From: Flavobacterium sp. | GTDB lineage: Bacteria > Bacteroidota > Bacteroidia > Flavobacteriales > Flavobacteriaceae | Direction of reading: 5' to 3' | DNA length: 64,000 bases | Assembly (NCBI GenBank): GCA_025351785.1 | Contig: JANXVF010000059.1 | Coordinates: forward strand, 1-64,000 | Shown here: in pieces, positions 17,640 through 26,089 of the stretch | Numbering within the stretch: position 1 is the stretch's first letter | Layout: each line of letters opens with the position of its first letter | Translations under genes and position numbers: made by a program | The notes under the pieces: generated by a model | Databases searched by the model: none | What the model was told of the DNA's origin: nothing | Seen by the model: only the letters and a program-made list of their open reading frames with translations

Positions 17640-18365
17640 CTATTTATCAGTTGATTTAACAGCTAAACTATAAACTACTAAACCAAACCCGATTTTGTTG
17701 ATAGCATCTGCAATGTTGTAAGCTACATCTACACTACCTTTTCCTAAAACTGATGTGTACCATCCGTCAGTCCCTAACATATATCCTAAAGGATAAATTG
17801 CCCAACCAACTAATACAAACCAACATAATATTTTGTGAGCTGCTAAAACATCTCCACCAGCATTTTTTGCTAATTTTGAAGCACTTCCTAACCATATCTC
17901 ATATGCAATTGCAAAATAAGCAACTCCAGAGATGAAACCCCAAATTTGAGCTTGGTCTTTGAAAATTGTTTCTCCTAAATATCCTGTAACTAACATTACG
18001 ATAGAATAGAAGATCATTTTCCATAATAATCCTGTTTTTGCTCCTGCTACTTTCAAGATTAAATAAAACTCTACACACATCAATGGAACTGTAAGTACCC
18101 AGTCAACATATCTGAAGAATGTTGGCGACTCATGAAACTCTCCCCAGTATTCTTTCATGTAGAAATAATGCACTGCTGCAATAAAGGTAATCAATCCAGA
18201 GACTAAAACTGAAGTACGCCACTTTTTATCAAATTGATTTAATGATAAAAAGAAAAATGCAGATGCAGCCATCATAGCCATGCAACCTACAAAAAATGTA
18301 AATCCAGTGTAATCATCTGGTAACATTTTAGAAACTGAAGCAGAAATAAACATAAAATTTGTCAT
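17640..18365 (-). CDS. Proton-pumping proteorhodopsin, green-type
   Basis: The 241-residue, seven-helix protein matches proteorhodopsin. The functional residues can be read directly: counter-ion Asp88, Thr92 and proton-donor Glu99 in helix C (RYVDWVLTVPLMCVEFYLI), i.e. the DTE triad of outward proton pumps rather than the NDQ set of sodium pumps. His66 (AAVHYFY) is the counter-ion partner. Asp220 and retinal-binding Lys224 lie in NIADAINKIGF. Position 96 is Met, equivalent to the spectral-tuning residue 105 of green proteorhodopsin, and Met there implies green absorption. The gene is single, with its own terminator, and diverges from blh, which makes the retinal. Light-driven proton export should support ATP synthesis in the inner membrane. 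Confidence 0.98.
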   Translation of the reverse strand: MTNFMFISASVSKMLPDDYTGFTFFVGCMAMMAASAFFFLSLNQFDKKWRTSVLVSGLITFIAAVHYFYMKEYWGEFHESPTFFRYVDWVLTVPLMCVEFYLILKVAGAKTGLLWKMIFYSIVMLVTGYLGETIFKDQAQIWGFISGVAYFAIAYEIWLGSASKLAKNAGGDVLAAHKILCWFVLVGWAIYPLGYMLGTDGWYTSVLGKGSVDVAYNIADAINKIGFGLVVYSLAVKSTDK

Positions 18366-18421
18366 AATAAAATGAATTTGGTTAAATTATTTGTTTTACA
18401 CAATTGGTTAAATTGTTTAAG

Positions 18422-18429
18422 CAAATATA
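18422..18429 (-). promoter_or_regulatory. -7 element of the proteorhodopsin promoter
   Basis: TATATTTG on the minus strand fits TAnnTTTG and lies 56 nt before the ATG at 18365. At the normal -33 distance only TTTT is found; a TTTG (18445-18442) is closer, 12 nt from the box. The promoter may therefore need an activator. Confidence 0.5.
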
Positions 18430-18499
18430 AAGAACACTAAACAAAAATAAAAACTTTTGTTTACTTTTTTTTAACTATTTTTAAACAATAATTAAAATT

Positions 18500-19381
18500 A
18501 TGTTGAAAAACTCTAACTTATCAATAGTTGCAAGCTTTTTAGGGCTTTGGATAACCTCTTTTTTTGAAAATAAATTGCAAATTATATTTGGTTTTGTGCT
18601 TATTTTATCTTTTGGCATACTTCATGGCGCAAACGATTTAGTTCTTTTTATGAAAATTAACGATTCAAATAGGTCAACTTCATTTATTAAGTTAATTTCT
18701 TCCTATATATCTGTAGTTTTATTTTCGGCATTTTTATTTTTAATAATCCCTTGGCTTGCACTTTTATTATTTATACTTATAAGTGGTTACCATTTTGGAG
18801 AACAACACTGGCAGGAACTTGATGTTAATAATTCTAAATGGTTAAAATCTATTTTTCAATTTAACTATGGTATTTTTATTCTGTTGCTTTTATTTGAATT
18901 TCACATCAAAGAAGTTGATAAAATAATTTTTTCTATAATCGATATTGATGTAGCTTTTATTAATATTAAAAACTTAGCATTAATTTCTGGAATTTCACTA
19001 ATTTTTTTCTTCCTATATTTTTATTACAAATCAGAAAAATTTAGAATTAATATAATTGAGGAGTTATTTTACCTATTGGTATTTTTGATTTTGTTTAAAG
19101 TTGGGAGTTTAATTTGGGGATTTGCGCTATATTTCATTTTTTGGCACAGTATTCCTTCTCTACGTGATCAAATTCGTTTTTTGTATGGTACTTATTCTTT
19201 CGATAATTTTAAATTATATTTTAAATCTGCTTTTGCATATTGGATAATTTCACTTTTGGGAATCACTATTTTATATTTATTTTTTAAAGATTATAAACTT
19301 TTTGATGCTATATTCTTTTCTTTTTTGGCATCAATAACATTCCCTCATGCATGGGTTATTTTAAAAATGTTTAAGAAATAA
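18500..19381 (+). CDS. blh: Blh, beta-carotene 15,15'-dioxygenase
   Basis: The 293-residue membrane protein belongs to the Brp/Blh family, which cleaves beta-carotene into two retinals. The conserved iron-binding histidines are visible: His42 in ILHGANDLVLF, His98 and His103 in GYHFGEQHW, His216 in FWHSIPSLRDQI and His283 in TFPHAW. About eight hydrophobic helices span the chain. It diverges from the proteorhodopsin gene with 134 bp between the start codons, so opsin and chromophore supply share a control region. Carotenoid synthesis genes (crtB, crtI, crtY) are not in this window. Confidence 0.95.
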   Translation: MLKNSNLSIVASFLGLWITSFFENKLQIIFGFVLILSFGILHGANDLVLFMKINDSNRSTSFIKLISSYISVVLFSAFLFLIIPWLALLLFILISGYHFGEQHWQELDVNNSKWLKSIFQFNYGIFILLLLFEFHIKEVDKIIFSIIDIDVAFINIKNLALISGISLIFFFLYFYYKSEKFRINIIEELFYLLVFLILFKVGSLIWGFALYFIFWHSIPSLRDQIRFLYGTYSFDNFKLYFKSAFAYWIISLLGITILYLFFKDYKLFDAIFFSFLASITFPHAWVILKMFKK

Positions 19382-19386
19382 ACAAA

Positions 19387-19418
19387 AAAAAGCCGAGTTA
19401 TTGCTAACTCGACTTTTT
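19387..19418. terminator. Bidirectional terminator between blh and dnaK
   Basis: A 7-bp stem CGAGTTA/TAACTCG (19394-19400 with 19405-19411) is extended by G-C and A-T pairs across one mismatch, with A and T runs on both sides. The loop is TTGC. It separates the convergent blh and dnaK genes. Confidence 0.8.
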
Positions 19419-19464
19419 AAAATTAATTTAATCCAAAAGAACTAAAAGAAAAGTTTAAATTTTA

Positions 19465-21354
19465 TTATTTAACTTCTTCAAATTCTACATCTTGTGTGTT
19501 ATCACCAGATGGTTGAGCTTGTGCTTGAGGTTCATCTTGCGATTGTCCTGCTTCTGTCTGTGCATACATAGCTTCAGTTGCAGTTTTCCAAGCCGCATTT
19601 ACGTTGTCTAAACCTTTTTGAATAGCTTCAACATCTTGTGATTGATGTGCCATTCTCAATTCGGTTAATGCATACTCGATTGCAGTTTTATTATCATCAG
19701 ATATTTTATCTGCTAACTCTTTCAATTGAGATTCAGTTTGGAAAATCAAACTATCTGCTTCATTAATTTTTTCAGCTTTTTCTCTCGCAATTTTATCTGC
19801 TCCAGCATTTGCTTCAGCATCTTTTTTCATTCTTTCGATTTCTTCGGATGTTAATCCTGATGAAGCTTCGATACGAATATCATGCGATTTTCCTGTACCT
19901 TTATCTGTAGCCGAAACTTTAATGATTCCATTTGCATCAATATCAAACGTTACTTCAATTTGTGGAACTCCTCTTGGGGCTGGTGGAATACCGTCTAAGT
20001 TAAAACGACCAATAGTTTTGTTATCAGCAGCCATTGCTCTAGCACCTTGCAGAACGTGTAATTCTACCGTAGGTTGAGAATCGGCAGCTGTTGAAAATAT
20101 TTGAGATTTCTTAGTAGGAATTGTTGTATTTGATTCTATTAAAGTTGTCATGATTCCACCCATAGTCTCTATTCCTAAAGAAAGTGGCGTTACATCTAAT
20201 AATAACACATCTTTTACATCTCCAGAAAGTACACCACCTTGAATTGCTGCTCCAATAGCAACAACTTCGTCTGGGTTAACTCCTTTTGAAGCTTTTTTAC
20301 CAAAAAATTTCTCTACTTCGTCAGCAATTCTTGGCATTCTAGTAGAACCACCCACTAATATTACTTCATCAATATCTGAAGTTGACAAACCTGCATCTTT
20401 CAACGCTTTTGCAACGGGTTCCATTGAACGTTTTACCAAAGCATCAGATAATTGCTCAAATTTAGCTCTTGATAATTTTTTTACTAAGTGTTTAGGTCCA
20501 GAAGCAGTTGCTGTTACATAAGGCAAATTGATTTCAGTTTCTGCCGAAGATGACAATTCGATTTTTGCTTTCTCTGCAGCTTCTTTAATTCTTTGTAACG
20601 ACATAGGATCAAGACGTAAATCTATTCCTTCTTCAGCTTTAAATTCATTTGCCAACCAATCGATGATTGTTTGATCAAAATCGTCTCCACCTAAATGTGT
20701 ATCTCCGTTTGTTGAAAGTACTTCAAAAACTCCATCTCCTAATTCAAGGATTGAAATATCAAAAGTTCCACCACCTAAATCATATACTGCAATTTTTTGA
20801 TCTTTACCTTTTTTGTCTAATCCGTATGCTAATGCTGCTGCGGTTGGCTCATTGATAATTCTCATTACTTTAAGACCAGCAATTTCTCCAGCCTCTTTTG
20901 TAGCTTGACGTTGCGCATCATTAAAATATGCTGGAACTGTAATAACTGCCTCTGTAACTGTTTGACCTAAATAGTCTTCGGCAGTTTTTTTCATTTTTTG
21001 AAGTGTCATTGCTGACAATTCTTGTGCTGTATATAAACGACCATCGATATCTACTCTTGGCGTATTATTGTCACCTTTTACAACACTATAAGGTACTCTT
21101 TTAGCTTCTTCTGTAGTTTCAGAAAAAGTATGACCCATAAAACGTTTAATAGATGCAATAGTTTTAGTCGGATTTGTAACTGCTTGTCTTTTTGCAGGAT
21201 CTCCCACCTTAATTTCACCACCTTCTACAAAAGCAATTATAGATGGCGTTGTTCTTTTTCCTTCTGAGTTTGGAATTACAACTGCTTCCTGACCTTCCAT
21301 TACAGATACGCACGAATTGGTTGTACCCAAATCAATTCCGATTATTTTTCCCAT
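19465..21354 (-). CDS. dnaK: Chaperone DnaK (Hsp70)
   Basis: This full-length DnaK has 629 residues. The ATPase domain begins [20 protein letters not shown] and includes [31 protein letters not shown] and [10 protein letters not shown]. The substrate-binding domain and helical lid follow ([37 protein letters not shown]), and the tail ends DVEFEEVK. It is transcribed alone; dnaJ and grpE are not adjacent. No TAnnTTTG promoter is visible upstream, but five TTGTC pentamers occur at 21400-21490, suggesting dedicated stress control. Confidence 0.99.
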   Translation of the reverse strand: MGKIIGIDLGTTNSCVSVMEGQEAVVIPNSEGKRTTPSIIAFVEGGEIKVGDPAKRQAVTNPTKTIASIKRFMGHTFSETTEEAKRVPYSVVKGDNNTPRVDIDGRLYTAQELSAMTLQKMKKTAEDYLGQTVTEAVITVPAYFNDAQRQATKEAGEIAGLKVMRIINEPTAAALAYGLDKKGKDQKIAVYDLGGGTFDISILELGDGVFEVLSTNGDTHLGGDDFDQTIIDWLANEFKAEEGIDLRLDPMSLQRIKEAAEKAKIELSSSAETEINLPYVTATASGPKHLVKKLSRAKFEQLSDALVKRSMEPVAKALKDAGLSTSDIDEVILVGGSTRMPRIADEVEKFFGKKASKGVNPDEVVAIGAAIQGGVLSGDVKDVLLLDVTPLSLGIETMGGIMTTLIESNTTIPTKKSQIFSTAADSQPTVELHVLQGARAMAADNKTIGRFNLDGIPPAPRGVPQIEVTFDIDANGIIKVSATDKGTGKSHDIRIEASSGLTSEEIERMKKDAEANAGADKIAREKAEKINEADSLIFQTESQLKELADKISDDNKTAIEYALTELRMAHQSQDVEAIQKGLDNVNAAWKTATEAMYAQTEAGQSQDEPQAQAQPSGDNTQDVEFEEVK

Positions 21355-21399
21355 TTTTATATTTATTTAATTTTAGAAAATTCAATTTTTTTACTCGAG

Positions 21400-21490
21400 T
21401 TGTCAAAATGCAAGTATTGTGCCAACGGACAAAAGGTTTAAAATTGTCAGTTATTAATAAAATTCTACACAATTGTTATGACAACTTGTC
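21400..21490. promoter_or_regulatory. Cluster of five TTGTC/GACAA pentamers upstream of dnaK
   Basis: TTGTC occurs at 21400-21404 and 21444-21448, GACAA at 21428-21432, and the palindrome GACAACTTGTC at 21480-21490. This makes five half-sites in 91 bp, 46-136 bp before the dnaK start. From rough base composition well under one would be expected. The CIRCE element is absent. The sites could be operators for a heat-shock regulator; this is inference. Confidence 0.4.
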
Positions 21491-21629
21491 GGATTATGAG
21501 TTTTTTAATCTAAAATAAAGATTTTAGTTGTCTCCAAAAATGATTTTTTAGGATACTTCAATAAATTTAAATAATTTTTTAAATCAAATTTTTAAACTAA
21601 CAACAAAACACTAATTTTGAATAAAAAAA

Positions 21630-22883
21630 GTGAAACCAGAAGTTATTATAATAGGTGCAGGAATTTCAGGATTAACAGCAGCTGTTTATCTTCATAAAAT
21701 GGGTAAAAAAGTTTTAATTCTTGAAGCCACAGATAGAGTAGGAGGCAGAATTAAAACAGATGTTGTAGATGGATTTCGTTTTGATCACGGATTTCAAGTG
21801 CTTCTCGATTCATATCCAGAGACAAAAAAATTATTGGATTATGAAAAGCTACATTTAAAAAAATTTCTACCTGGTGCTACAGTTCTTTATGACGGAGGCC
21901 AGTTTGAAATTGCCGATCCGTTTCGTCGTCCTACAGCATTATTCTCTACAATCTTTGCTCCAGTTGGTAGTTTTAGGGACAAATTAAACACCTTAGTTTT
22001 AAAGTTTAGATTAGTAAAGATTTCAATTCCTACAATTTTTAAACAAGAAGAAACAGCAACTCATATTCATCTAAAAAATATCGGATTTAGTAAAAAAATG
22101 ATTGACCTTTTTTATAAACCTTTTTTTTCGGGAATATTTTTAGAGAATACCTTAGAAACCTCAAATAGAATGTTTGATTTTGTTATGAAAATGTTTTCTG
22201 ATGGAAATGCCACAATTCCAGAGCTTGGAATGGAAGAAATTCCAAAACAATTGGAATCAATGTTGCCCAAGGAAACAATTATTTTTAATACTAAAATTTT
22301 AAATATTGATAAAAACAAGATTCAAACAGAATGTAATAAAGAGTATGAAGCTCCTTTTATATTGATTGCTACAGAGGCTTCTACCTTTGTTAAGAAGTAT
22401 CTTCCTGATGTAAATATAAAATCGCATTCGGTTACCAATGTATATTTTGAAACTGATGTTGCCCCAAATAAAAATGCTGTTGTAATTTTAAATGCTTCCC
22501 ACAAAAGAAAATGGGTGACAAACTTGACAGTAATGACAAATGTTTCAAAAAAATATGCCCCAAATGGTAAAGTTTTAATATCTGTATCTTGTAATGGAAT
22601 TCCTGAAATTTCAGATCAGGAACTTGCCATCAATATTCAAACAGAATTAGCACAATGGTATGGTGAAAAAACTACAACTTGGAAATTTTTAAGAGCTTAC
22701 AGAGTTAAATATGCTTTACCAAATTTAGAAACTATCGAAAATGAAATTGATATCTCTAAAATGCAAATTTCAGAAAATCTTTTTGTTTGTGGCGATCATT
22801 TGTTAAATGGTTCTATAAATGCTGCAATGAAAACGGGAAGGTTGGTTGCCGAAATAATCTCGAAACAAGCTGTAAATAGTTAA
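21630..22883 (+). CDS. FAD-dependent amine oxidase/desaturase-type oxidoreductase
   Basis: The 417-residue product starts at GTG 21630, the only start that keeps the Rossmann FAD motif [21 protein letters not shown] at the N-terminus; an in-frame TGA lies four codons before. The second FAD motif [16 protein letters not shown] and the C-terminal [25 protein letters not shown] loop are intact. This is the flavin amine oxidase / phytoene desaturase-like fold, but the length and lack of family-specific motifs leave the substrate open. Closeness to blh and rhodopsin tempts a carotenoid role, which the sequence does not prove. It overlaps the convergent DUF2809 gene by 4 nt. Confidence 0.85.
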   Translation: MKPEVIIIGAGISGLTAAVYLHKMGKKVLILEATDRVGGRIKTDVVDGFRFDHGFQVLLDSYPETKKLLDYEKLHLKKFLPGATVLYDGGQFEIADPFRRPTALFSTIFAPVGSFRDKLNTLVLKFRLVKISIPTIFKQEETATHIHLKNIGFSKKMIDLFYKPFFSGIFLENTLETSNRMFDFVMKMFSDGNATIPELGMEEIPKQLESMLPKETIIFNTKILNIDKNKIQTECNKEYEAPFILIATEASTFVKKYLPDVNIKSHSVTNVYFETDVAPNKNAVVILNASHKRKWVTNLTVMTNVSKKYAPNGKVLISVSCNGIPEISDQELAINIQTELAQWYGEKTTTWKFLRAYRVKYALPNLETIENEIDISKMQISENLFVCGDHLLNGSINAAMKTGRLVAEIISKQAVNS

Positions 22884-23263
22884 AAATTTCTTTTTAGTTT
22901 TATTTTTTCAATACAGATAGTAAAAATAATTCCAAATAAATAACAGCTCAAATCGATAAAGGAAAATGAATTTCCCAAAACAACTCTCGCAACTTTAGAA
23001 TTTTCCAATCTTAGTACTGTAAGTAAATTAAAGTATTGTGAAAATTCAATTAGGAAAGAAATAACCAATGTAGATAATGCAACCTTAATTTTTGAAAACT
23101 GAAGAAAACTCATCAAAAAGCAATAAATCATTATTACTACTAAAAAATCTCCGAAAAAAGGTCTAATAAAATTATCATTAACATAAAGTGCAATTATAAA
23201 TTCTACAATAAATAACATTGTAAAAAACAGAAAATATTTCTTTTTAAATGTACACCAACTCAT
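22880..23263 (-). CDS. DUF2809 membrane protein
   Basis: This 127-residue protein with four hydrophobic segments has the DUF2809 signature: an N-terminal helix, [21 protein letters not shown] and later [14 protein letters not shown], and a final helix ending in a basic tail. Members are small inner-membrane proteins of unknown function, sometimes compared with VanZ-like proteins. It converges on the FAD oxidoreductase with a 4-nt overlap of the stop regions. A terminator of sucC lies just upstream, so it needs its own promoter. Confidence 0.85.
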   Translation of the reverse strand: MSWCTFKKKYFLFFTMLFIVEFIIALYVNDNFIRPFFGDFLVVIMIYCFLMSFLQFSKIKVALSTLVISFLIEFSQYFNLLTVLRLENSKVARVVLGNSFSFIDLSCYLFGIIFTICIEKIKLKRNF

Positions 23264-23295
23264 AAAATGCCATTAAATTAAGAATTAAATAAAAA

Positions 23296-23319
23296 AATCC
23301 TGAGCCAAAACTCAGGATT
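23296..23319 (-). terminator. Terminator of sucC
   Basis: A 9-bp perfect stem (AATCCTGAG 23296-23304 with CTCAGGATT 23311-23319) with a 6-nt loop is followed by seven U on the minus-strand transcript, just after the sucC stop. Confidence 0.85.
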
Positions 23320-23341
23320 AATTTATAATAGTTTAAATAGG

Positions 23342-24535
23342 CTAGCTTAAAGCCTTCTTAACTTGATCTGCCGCTTCTTGAAATTGTACTGCTGACAAAA
23401 TTGGCATTCCAGAATTATCTATTAACTCTTTTGCGATTTCAGCATTTGTACCTTGAAGTCTCACAATTATAGGAACCTTTATAGCATCTCCCATATTTTT
23501 ATAAGCATCAACGACACCTTGAGCAACTCTGTCACAACGCACTATACCACCAAATATATTAATTAAAATTGCTTTTACATTTGGATCTTTCAAAATGATT
23601 CTAAAAGCAAGTTCAACTCTTTTTGCATCAGCTGTTCCGCCAACATCCAAAAAATTTGCTGGCTCAAAACCTGCATATTTTATTAAATCCATCGTTGCCA
23701 TTGCTAAACCTGCACCATTAACCATGCAACCCACTGTACCGTCAAGGTCAACATAATTTAAACCTGCCGCTTTTGCTTCAACCTCTATCGGATTTTCCTC
23801 GCGAACGTCACGATATTCTGCTAAATTTGGATGTCTATACAAAGCATTATCATCTAAATTTACCTTAGCATCAACAGCAATTATTTTATTATCTGATGTT
23901 TTTAAAACTGGATTTATTTCAAACATATAAGCATCAGAACCTATGTAAGCCTTATATAAAGCATCAATAAAATTCACCATTTCTTTAAAAGCATTTCCAG
24001 AAAGTCCCAAGTTAAAAGCAATGCGTCTTGCTTGAAAACCCTGTAAACCTACATTTGGGTCAATTTCTTCATTATGAATCAATTGTGGTGTATGCTCTGC
24101 AACTTCCTCAATATCCATTCCGCCTTCGGTAGAATATACAATCATATTTCTGCCAGAAGCTCTGTTTAATAATACCGAAATATAAAATTCGCTAGTTTCA
24201 CTTTCTCCAGGATAATACACATCTTCTGCCACTAGAACTTTGTGAACTTTTTTACCTTCGGCACTAGTTTGTGGCGTTATAAGTTGCATGCCAATTATTT
24301 GTTCGGCCAACTCTTCTACTTGCTGTAAGTTTTTAGCAAGTTTTACTCCACCACCTTTTCCACGACCGCCAGCATGCACTTGTGCCTTAATAACGTGCCA
24401 TCCAGTTCCGACTTCGGCAGTTAATCTTTTAGCTGCAGCAACAGCTTCCTGAGGATTGTTGGCAACATAACCCCGTTGTACTTTTACACCATAACTGGCT
24501 AATATTTCTTTTCCTTGATATTCGTGTATGTCCAT
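23342..24535 (-). CDS. sucC: Succinyl-CoA synthetase beta subunit
   Basis: This is the ADP-forming beta subunit of the TCA-cycle enzyme that makes ATP from succinyl-CoA, with SucD as partner (not in this window). The start at 24535 (MDIHEYQGKEILASYGVKV) is the family start; an ATG at 24562 would add nine residues and falls within the promoter box. The ATP-grasp domain has HAGGRGKGGGVKLAK, and the CoA-ligase domain has NGAGLAMATMDLIK, FLDVGGTADA and NIFGGIVRCD. The 397-residue length is normal. Confidence 0.98.
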   Translation of the reverse strand: MDIHEYQGKEILASYGVKVQRGYVANNPQEAVAAAKRLTAEVGTGWHVIKAQVHAGGRGKGGGVKLAKNLQQVEELAEQIIGMQLITPQTSAEGKKVHKVLVAEDVYYPGESETSEFYISVLLNRASGRNMIVYSTEGGMDIEEVAEHTPQLIHNEEIDPNVGLQGFQARRIAFNLGLSGNAFKEMVNFIDALYKAYIGSDAYMFEINPVLKTSDNKIIAVDAKVNLDDNALYRHPNLAEYRDVREENPIEVEAKAAGLNYVDLDGTVGCMVNGAGLAMATMDLIKYAGFEPANFLDVGGTADAKRVELAFRIILKDPNVKAILINIFGGIVRCDRVAQGVVDAYKNMGDAIKVPIIVRLQGTNAEIAKELIDNSGMPILSAVQFQEAADQVKKALS

Positions 24536-24561
24536 AATTGTATTAAACTTTAGAAGTGGCA

Positions 24562-24594
24562 CAAAAATAACTAAAAATACATATAACTATAATC
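24562..24594 (-). promoter_or_regulatory. Promoter of sucC
   Basis: TTG (24594-24592), a 22-nt spacer and TATTTTTG (24569-24562) on the minus strand fit the Bacteroidetes consensus at the long end of the spacer range. The start codon at 24535 lies 26 nt downstream of the box. Confidence 0.5.
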
Positions 24595-24616
24595 AATTTT
24601 CTTTTTTTTTATTCGA

Positions 24617-24756
24617 AGCTATTCCTAACTCTTCACTTGTAGTTTTTTCATTTCGTGTTGTTTTTTTTAGCAAAAAATGTGCTTCCGTTGGTCGCAATTT
24701 TTTCGCTAAAAAAACTACCACTCCTATTTCAAAAAGCTACCGCTTCGATTTGGGCT
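24617..24756. repeat. Palindromic intergenic element of the Flavobacteriia type
   Basis: The region runs from AGCTATTCC at one end to GCTTCGATTTGGGCT at the other. Its centre has a long imperfect inverted repeat (TTTTTTTAGCAAAAAA, about 24662-24677, against TTTTTTCGCTAAAAAAA, about 24698-24714) flanking TTCCGTTGG. The AGCTATTCC and TTCCGCTTCGATnGGGCT words are those of a dispersed palindrome I recall between genes in Flavobacterium genomes. This copy looks partly decayed. An open frame across it is meaningless. The remainder of the 327-bp gap holds the sucC and lysA promoters. Confidence 0.55.
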
Positions 24757-24817
24757 AAAACAAACTTAAAATCAACTACAATTTATTAACGAAAACGTTT
24801 TAATATAAATCTGTAGG

Positions 24818-24846
24818 TTGATATTGTTTTATAAATTATAAATTTG
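24818..24846 (+). promoter_or_regulatory. Promoter of lysA
   Basis: TTG (24818-24820), an 18-nt spacer and TAAATTTG (24839-24846) form a textbook Bacteroidetes promoter, 16 nt before the lysA ATG. Confidence 0.7.
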
Positions 24847-24862
24847 GTACAAAATATAAACT

Positions 24863-26068
24863 ATGTCGCCAAACGATTTACTTTTAGTATCAAAACAATT
24901 TGAAAATCCTTTGTATGTATACGATAGTCACAAAATTGAATCGCAATATAACAGACTAAAAAATGCATTTTCAAAAGTAGAAAACCTTAGAATCAATTAT
25001 GCAATGAAAGCACTTTCTAATATTTCTATTTTAAAATTGTTTAAAAATTTAGATTCAGGGCTAGATACTGTTTCTATTCAAGAAGTAAAATTAGGAATAC
25101 TTTCAGGATTTTTACCTCACAAAATAATTTATACACCAAATGGAGTTTCATTTGAAGAAATCGAAGAAGTAGCTCATCTTGGTGTTCAAATTAACATCGA
25201 CAACTTGTCAATTCTCGAGCATTTTGGCACAAAATATCCGCAAATTCCTGTGTGTATTCGAATCAATCCACACGTTATGGCTGGAGGAAACCAAAATATT
25301 TCGGTAGGTCATATTGATAGTAAATTTGGAATTTCTATTTATCAAATTCCCCACGTGTTGCGCATTGTAGAAAATACAAAAATGAATATTAACGGCATTC
25401 ATATGCACACAGGAAGCGATATTCTTGACATAGAAGTATTTCTTTATGCAGCTGAAATTTTATTTGATACGGCAAAAAATTTCAAAAATTTAGATTTTCT
25501 TGATTTTGGCTCTGGGTTTAAAGTTCCGTACAAAAAAGACGATATCGAAACTAATATAGAAGAGTTAGGTAGAAAATTATCCAAACGGTTTTTATCTTTT
25601 CAAAAAGAATATGGGCGCGAATTAACTTTAGCATTCGAGCCTGGAAAATTTTTAGTGAGCGAAGCAGGCTATTTTCTTGCTAAAGTTAATGTTGTAAAAC
25701 AAACCACAAGTACAGTTTTTGCTGGTATTGATAGTGGGTTCAATCATTTAATTCGTCCCATGTTATATGGTTCGCAACACAGCATAGAAAACATTTCAAA
25801 TCCAAAAGGTAAAGAGCGTTTTTATACTGTTGTAGGATACATTTGTGAAACCGATACTTTTGCAAACAATAGACGTATTGCAGAAATTACAGAAGGAGAC
25901 ATTTTATGTTTTAAAAATGCGGGTGCTTATTGTTTTTCGATGGCATCTAACTATAATTCAAGATATAAACCGGCTGAAGTATTATGGAAAAATGGAAAAG
26001 GATATTTAATAAGAAACCGCGAAACTATTGATGATATTTTGAAAAATCAAACTTTAATTGAGGTGTAA
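24863..26068 (+). CDS. lysA: Diaminopimelate decarboxylase
   Basis: The 401-residue enzyme belongs to fold-type III PLP decarboxylases. Visible motifs are the PLP lysine in RINYAMKALSN, GLDTVSIQEVKLG, the glycine loop LDFGSGFKVPY, and EPGKFLVSEAGYFL. The C-terminal CETDTFANNRRI carries the cysteine-glutamate pair of the dimer active site, with GAYCFSMASNYNSR near the end. It makes lysine from meso-diaminopimelate in the cytoplasm. It has its own promoter and is convergent with the PafA-like gene 21 nt away. Confidence 0.96.
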   Translation: MSPNDLLLVSKQFENPLYVYDSHKIESQYNRLKNAFSKVENLRINYAMKALSNISILKLFKNLDSGLDTVSIQEVKLGILSGFLPHKIIYTPNGVSFEEIEEVAHLGVQINIDNLSILEHFGTKYPQIPVCIRINPHVMAGGNQNISVGHIDSKFGISIYQIPHVLRIVENTKMNINGIHMHTGSDILDIEVFLYAAEILFDTAKNFKNLDFLDFGSGFKVPYKKDDIETNIEELGRKLSKRFLSFQKEYGRELTLAFEPGKFLVSEAGYFLAKVNVVKQTTSTVFAGIDSGFNHLIRPMLYGSQHSIENISNPKGKERFYTVVGYICETDTFANNRRIAEITEGDILCFKNAGAYCFSMASNYNSRYKPAEVLWKNGKGYLIRNRETIDDILKNQTLIEV

Positions 26069-26089
26069 ATAAAATTTTGTAAAATAATT

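Noticed and set aside
21243-21518. A 91-codon plus-strand frame over the start of dnaK
   Set aside because: It is the complement of the conserved DnaK N-terminus plus its upstream region, with a Phe/Leu-rich product and no start signals.
19465-21629. CIRCE/HrcA control of dnaK
   Set aside because: The TTAGCACTC-N9-GAGTGCTAA palindrome is not present upstream of dnaK; only TTGTC motifs are seen.
24528-24758. A 76-codon plus-strand frame between sucC and lysA
   Set aside because: It crosses the sucC promoter and a palindromic element, and its product has no protein-like pattern.
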